The position numbers were made by a program, and so were the translations under genes. 9,087 nt of DNA. Source: Cytophagaceae bacterium UBA7467 (GTDB lineage Bacteria; Bacteroidota; Bacteroidia; Cytophagales; Spirosomataceae). The notes beneath the pieces are model-generated. The model searched no databases. It was not told where the DNA came from and worked only from the letters and a program-made list of their open reading frames with translations. This document shows positions 6,782-9,087 of this stretch, piece by piece. The stretch's first letter is position 1; the number at the start of each line of letters is the position of its first letter. The stretch is taken from the NCBI GenBank assembly GCA_002479785.1, contig DLPD01000016.1:1493-10579 (forward strand). Reading direction: 5' to 3'.

Positions 6782-6812
6782 AAAAAAAAAGTCCTGAATT
6801 TTCGTTCAGGAC
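6782..6812 (-). terminator. Rho-independent terminator after nusG
   Basis: An 8-bp perfect stem GTCCTGAA/TTCAGGAC (6791-6798 with 6805-6812) has a 6-nt loop. On the minus strand it is followed by nine T (6790 down to 6782). It lies 28 nt after the nusG stop and directly before the rplK promoter, so it separates the secE-nusG unit from the rplKAJL unit. Confidence 0.92.
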
Positions 6813-6839
6813 TTTTCTAGCTTCTCTACAGGAGAAATA

Positions 6840-7436
6840 TTATTTTTCTACTTGAGCGTAGTTCAATTCAAGTGGAGTATTACGTCCAAAGATCTTAACC
6901 ATAACGGATAATTTCTTCGTGTTTTCGTGAATCTCTTCTACCGTACCTTCGAAAGTGGCGAATGGACCGTCGATTACGCGAACCGTTTCACCTTTAATGA
7001 AGGTTACAGAAGCGAATTCTTCTACAGCTGCAGACTCGTCTACTTTACCTAGGATGCGGTTCACTTCAGCTTGGTTAATCGGAACTGGTTTTTTAACGAT
7101 TACTTTCGTTTTCTTCACTTTCCCGCCTTCTACCTTCGTTACTTCTACCTCTTCGTTATTTGCTTGCAAGAAACCGATAACACCCGGAGTGGAAGTTAAG
7201 ATGTGGCTAACCTCCCCAGCTAAATCAGCTTCCACTAAGATATATCCTGGGAACAAGTTCTTCTCACGAATCACTTTTTTCCCTTTACGGATTTCGTAAA
7301 TCTTTTCGGTAGGGATTAAAATCTGAGGAACAGAATCTAACACGCCTTGACGCGCTAATTCGTTCTCCATATAGGTCTTTACCTTCTTTTCTTGTCCTGA
7401 GATTGCTCTCAACACATACCATTTAGTCTCTGCCAT
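6840..7436 (-). CDS. nusG: Transcription termination/antitermination factor NusG
   Basis: A 198-residue protein, longer than the 181 of E. coli. NusG binds the RNA polymerase clamp through its NGN domain, affects pausing and Rho termination, and links polymerase to the ribosome through its KOW domain. The NGN domain spans about 4-130, with KWYVLRAISGQEKKVK (5-20), LIPTEK (40-45) and FPGYILVEADL (62-72), and NQAEVNRILG at 121-130. The KOW domain has KGETVRVIDGPFATFEGTVE (148-167), and the end FGRNTPLELNYAQVEK is typical. The extra length is a Lys/Val/Glu-rich stretch at about 94-117, inside the C-terminal part of NGN before NQAEV. It starts 16 nt after the secE stop, as in most bacteria, and a terminator follows. 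Confidence 0.97.
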   Translation of the reverse strand: MAETKWYVLRAISGQEKKVKTYMENELARQGVLDSVPQILIPTEKIYEIRKGKKVIREKNLFPGYILVEADLAGEVSHILTSTPGVIGFLQANNEEVEVTKVEGGKVKKTKVIVKKPVPINQAEVNRILGKVDESAAVEEFASVTFIKGETVRVIDGPFATFEGTVEEIHENTKKLSVMVKIFGRNTPLELNYAQVEK

Positions 7437-7452
7437 GGTTGTAACCTATTTA

Positions 7453-7644
7453 TTAAAATGAAGTATAAAATAAATCCAAACCAGATTTGAAGACTAAATC
7501 AACCGCTCCTACTAAAAGGGCGAAGATTAAAGAAGCCACCAAAACTAACACAGAACTCGACTGTAAGTCAGAGAATGCTGGCCAAGTAACGTTTTCTGTT
7601 ACTTCTGTCCATGATTCTTTGATCAATGATGTTGATTTGCTCAT
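7453..7644 (-). CDS. secE: Preprotein translocase subunit SecE
   Basis: A 63-residue, single-span form of SecE, as in most bacteria outside the gamma-proteobacteria. SecE clamps the two halves of the SecY channel in the inner membrane. The cytosolic amphipathic helix and the conserved EVTENVTWPAFSDLQ block are at 14-28, with Trp21-Pro22. One transmembrane helix spans about 30-53, and the short C-terminus faces the periplasm. ATG 7644 gives a usual start. It lies 33 nt after tRNA-Trp and 16 nt before nusG, the standard trnW-secE-nusG order. Confidence 0.95.
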   Translation of the reverse strand: MSKSTSLIKESWTEVTENVTWPAFSDLQSSSVLVLVASLIFALLVGAVDLVFKSGLDLFYTSF

Positions 7645-7677
7645 AAGTTAACCGATACCGGTATTTAATTTACTTAG

Positions 7678-7748
7678 CACGGGCACAAGGATTCGAACCC
7701 TGACCAAAGGTTTTGGAGACCTGCATACTACCATTATACTATGCCCGT
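7678..7748 (-). tRNA. trnW: tRNA-Trp (anticodon CCA)
   Basis: A 71-nt cloverleaf on the minus strand. The acceptor stem ACGGGCA/TGCCCGT pairs fully and has discriminator G. The D arm has AATGGTA in its loop and a stem with wobble pairs. The anticodon loop CTCCAAA gives anticodon CCA (7716-7714). The T arm CAGGG-TTCGAAT-CCTTG is standard, with one G-T wobble. The top of the anticodon stem (27-43) is a C-U mismatch. The 3' CCA is not encoded. The tRNA is the first gene after the promoter at 7760-7790 and shares its transcript with secE and nusG, so RNase processing must release it. Confidence 0.96.
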
Positions 7749-7759
7749 AGAAAGGATTG
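7748..7759. repeat. 12-bp direct repeat, copy 1 (tRNA-Trp side of the NIPSNAP gene)
   Basis: TAGAAAGGATTG on the plus strand matches 8553-8564 exactly. This copy spans the first base of the tRNA and its 11-nt leader. With copy 2 it brackets the NIPSNAP gene and the tRNA promoter. Exact 12-mers repeated by chance are expected a few times in a window of this size, so only the position makes it notable. Confidence 0.5.
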
Positions 7760-7790
7760 CAAATTTAGCCAAATTTTGACAATTTACAAA
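7760..7790 (-). promoter_or_regulatory. Promoter of the tRNA-Trp-secE-nusG unit (TTTG-N19-TAAATTTG)
   Basis: On the minus strand TTTG (7790-7787) and TAAATTTG (7767-7760) are separated by 19 nt, a full match to the Bacteroidota promoter form and the same spacing as the rplK promoter. The -7 element ends 11 nt before the mature tRNA 5' end, a suitable distance for a short tRNA leader. It lies between the NIPSNAP stop and the tRNA. Confidence 0.87.
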
Positions 7791-7812
7791 TCCCCTTCAC
7801 ATTATTGTTTGA

Positions 7813-8553
7813 TTACCATTGAGAATAGCTCGTGGGTTCTAAAAATTTACGTACCGTTCTTGAGTGACTGTTCGCATATTTTGCATCAGATGAGATGCGT
7901 TTCCAGTCAGGGTTTGCGCTAAATTTAGCCCAGTTTGCATCGCGTTCTGCCATATTTTCAAAGGAAACCATGTAGCTTAAGCACGGTGTGTTTTCACCAG
8001 CAAGCACTTCGCCGAAGAATACATTGTGTAAACCTACCGTGTCAAAGATCTTCAATTCTTCGTCATTAAACATCGCAATTTTACGCTTTAAAGCATCTTC
8101 GTTGTATGCTTCGTAGGTTCTCCACTCGTAAATACGGCCAGGATTAGTGATAGGCAATTTCAAGGAAGGGTGCCCTGCGAAGCCTTTGGCAAGATACGTC
8201 GAGATTTTTTCAAACATCGGTTTGTCTAGCCCTACATGTTCAAAATAAGCTTTCGCTGCCTCTTGATAGGTCGCATTTTTCTCTAATGCTTCTTTGTAGC
8301 CTGCGTATGAGGCAAGAGACGAAAAAGGAATTGCTACTACCACAATACCGGGTTCCGGTTTTCCATAATCCTTGAAAACGCCCACTTTGGAAACTCCGTA
8401 GGAGTTAAGTGCAGGGATCAAGGCTTTGGAAAGATACGATTCTAAAAGAGCCGTATTTCCCTTGAACTTCATTTGATAGGTTCTGATTTCATAATATTCT
8501 TGTGCGGAAACGGCAAAGCTACAGAAAAGGAACAATAAGAGTAATTTTTTCAT
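7813..8553 (-). CDS. Secreted NIPSNAP family protein (two ferredoxin-like repeats)
   Basis: A 246-residue protein. Residues 1-18 (MKKLLLLFLFCSFAVSAQ) are a signal peptide. Cys11 is not in a lipobox, so a soluble periplasmic or secreted protein is likely. Two NIPSNAP-type dimeric alpha-beta barrel halves follow. One is at about 20-118 and starts with YYEIRTYQMK. The other is at about 140-240, starts with IYEWRTYEAY and contains VGLHNVFFGEVLAG and NPDWKRI. The biochemical role of bacterial NIPSNAP proteins is not settled, and I do not assign one. The gene sits between tuf and tRNA-Trp, which in many Bacteroidota are near neighbours. It has the tuf terminator upstream and the tRNA promoter downstream, so it is probably its own unit. 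Its own promoter is unclear: TATCTTG near 8582-8576 is only a partial match. No terminator is visible after it. Confidence 0.88.
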   Translation of the reverse strand: MKKLLLLFLFCSFAVSAQEYYEIRTYQMKFKGNTALLESYLSKALIPALNSYGVSKVGVFKDYGKPEPGIVVVAIPFSSLASYAGYKEALEKNATYQEAAKAYFEHVGLDKPMFEKISTYLAKGFAGHPSLKLPITNPGRIYEWRTYEAYNEDALKRKIAMFNDEELKIFDTVGLHNVFFGEVLAGENTPCLSYMVSFENMAERDANWAKFSANPDWKRISSDAKYANSHSRTVRKFLEPTSYSQW

Positions 8554-8564
8554 AGAAAGGATTG
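8553..8564. repeat. 12-bp direct repeat, copy 2 (start-codon side of the NIPSNAP gene)
   Basis: Identical to 7748-7759. This copy overlaps the first base of the NIPSNAP ATG and its immediate leader. On the minus strand both copies read CAATCCTTTCTA, directly before an RNA or coding start. Confidence 0.5.
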
Positions 8565-8583
8565 TTTTATGCTAGCAAGATAC

Positions 8584-8615
8584 AAAAAAAAAGAGCGGTC
8601 ACTGACCGCTCTTTT
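8584..8615 (-). terminator. Rho-independent terminator of tuf
   Basis: A perfect GC-rich stem GAGCGGTC/GACCGCTC (8593-8600 with 8604-8611) extends by A-T pairs on both sides and has a 3-nt loop. On the minus strand it is followed by nine T (8592 down to 8584). It starts 19 nt after the tuf stop and separates tuf from the NIPSNAP gene. Confidence 0.93.
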
Positions 8616-8634
8616 CCGTATAGGCTAATGAATA

Positions 8635-9087
8635 TTAGTCTAAGATTTCAGTTACCTGACCAGCACCTACTGTACGGCCACCTTCACGAATCGCGAAACG
8701 TAAACCTTTGTCCATAGCTACTGCGTTCAATAACGTAACATCAATTGTTAAGTTATCACCAGGCATACACATTTCAACTCCTGCAGGTAAAGTAATTTCA
8801 CCTGTTACGTCTGTCGTACGGAAGTAGAATTGTGGACGGTATTTGTTAAAGAATGGAGTGTGACGTCCACCTTCTTCTTTAGACAAGATATAAACCTCAG
8901 CTTTGAATTTAGTGTGAGGCTTCACTGAACCTGGCTTACAGATTACCATACCACGACGGATATCCGTTTTCTCAATACCACGTAACAATAAACCTACGTT
9001 ATCACCTGCTTCACCGCGATCTAAGATCTTACGGAACATCTCAACACCAGTTACTACTGATTTTAAGTTTTCAGCTCCCATACCTAA
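8635..9087 (-). CDS. tuf: Elongation factor Tu, C-terminal part (5' end outside the window)
   Basis: The last 150 or so codons of EF-Tu are visible (full family length about 395). EF-Tu carries aminoacyl-tRNA to the ribosomal A site as a GTP complex. The visible part is most of beta-barrel domain II (VVTGVEMFRKILDRGEAGDN, VGLLLRGIEKTDIRRG) and all of domain III (KPHTKFKAEVYILSKEEGGR, YRPQFYFRTTDVTG, FAIREGGRTVGAGQV). The GTPase domain is beyond the right edge. The frame is open to the last base, reading L-G before an internal Met at 9081, so that Met is not the start. The sequence looks like a normal, functional tuf, and a strong terminator follows. Confidence 0.98.
   Translation of the reverse strand, partial: LGMGAENLKSVVTGVEMFRKILDRGEAGDNVGLLLRGIEKTDIRRGMVICKPGSVKPHTKFKAEVYILSKEEGGRHTPFFNKYRPQFYFRTTDVTGEITLPAGVEMCMPGDNLTIDVTLLNAVAMDKGLRFAIREGGRTVGAGQVTEILD

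Noticed and set aside
7713..7922. Plus-strand 69-codon frame over the tRNA and the NIPSNAP 3' end
   Set aside because: It crosses a tRNA, a promoter and a coding sequence on the other strand, and has no recognisable features.
8575..8583. Possible NIPSNAP promoter TATCTTG
   Set aside because: It lacks one T of TAnnTTTG, and a -33 element would fall in the tuf terminator; not strong enough to annotate.
1..9087. Mobile element, CRISPR array or unknown defence system
   Set aside because: All genes fall into known housekeeping or widespread families; no transposase, integrase, spaced repeat array or terminal inverted repeats were seen.

Overview
This 9.1-kb window comes from a member of the Bacteroidota, most likely a Cytophagales-like lineage. 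That placement is an inference. It rests on the family variants (a DUF4369-type thioredoxin protein, a secreted NIPSNAP protein, Bacteroidota-style GatB and MutL), on the lack of Shine-Dalgarno sequences before the starts, and on promoters of the Bacteroidota form TTTG-N19-TAnnTTTG. Every gene belongs to a known family. I see no phage, transposon, CRISPR array or defence system.

Left part, plus strand (1-2495): the 3' end of gatB, a periplasmic TlpA-like thioredoxin-fold protein and proC lie head to tail with 0- and 1-nt gaps, so they are probably one transcript. proC converges on mutL, and the two coding ends overlap by 12 bp.

Middle, minus strand: mutL (2484-4310) has its own candidate promoter just behind the rplL terminator. 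Upstream of it is the ribosomal protein operon rplK-rplA-rplJ-rplL (6574 down to 4405). This operon has a clear promoter at 6742-6772, a leader of about 160 nt that can be folded into several hairpins, and a strong terminator at 4352-4383.

Right part, minus strand: tRNA-Trp(CCA), secE and nusG form one transcription unit from a promoter at 7760-7790 to a terminator at 6782-6812. A gene for a secreted NIPSNAP-family protein (7813-8553) sits between this unit and tuf. The 3' end of tuf (EF-Tu) runs off the right edge and has its own terminator at 8584-8615.

The genes from tuf to rplL make up the familiar translation and transcription cluster: EF-Tu, tRNA-Trp, the SecE translocon subunit, NusG, and the L11, L1, L10 and L7/L12 proteins of the L1 and L7/L12 stalks. 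The points most worth a second look are the MutL C-terminal domain, whose three endonuclease metal-site motifs are all degenerate although a clamp-binding motif is kept; the structured rplK leader; the 2-nt rplA-rplJ gap, which leaves no space for a separate L10 leader; and the NIPSNAP gene inside the tuf-tRNA-Trp interval, bracketed by a 12-bp direct repeat.
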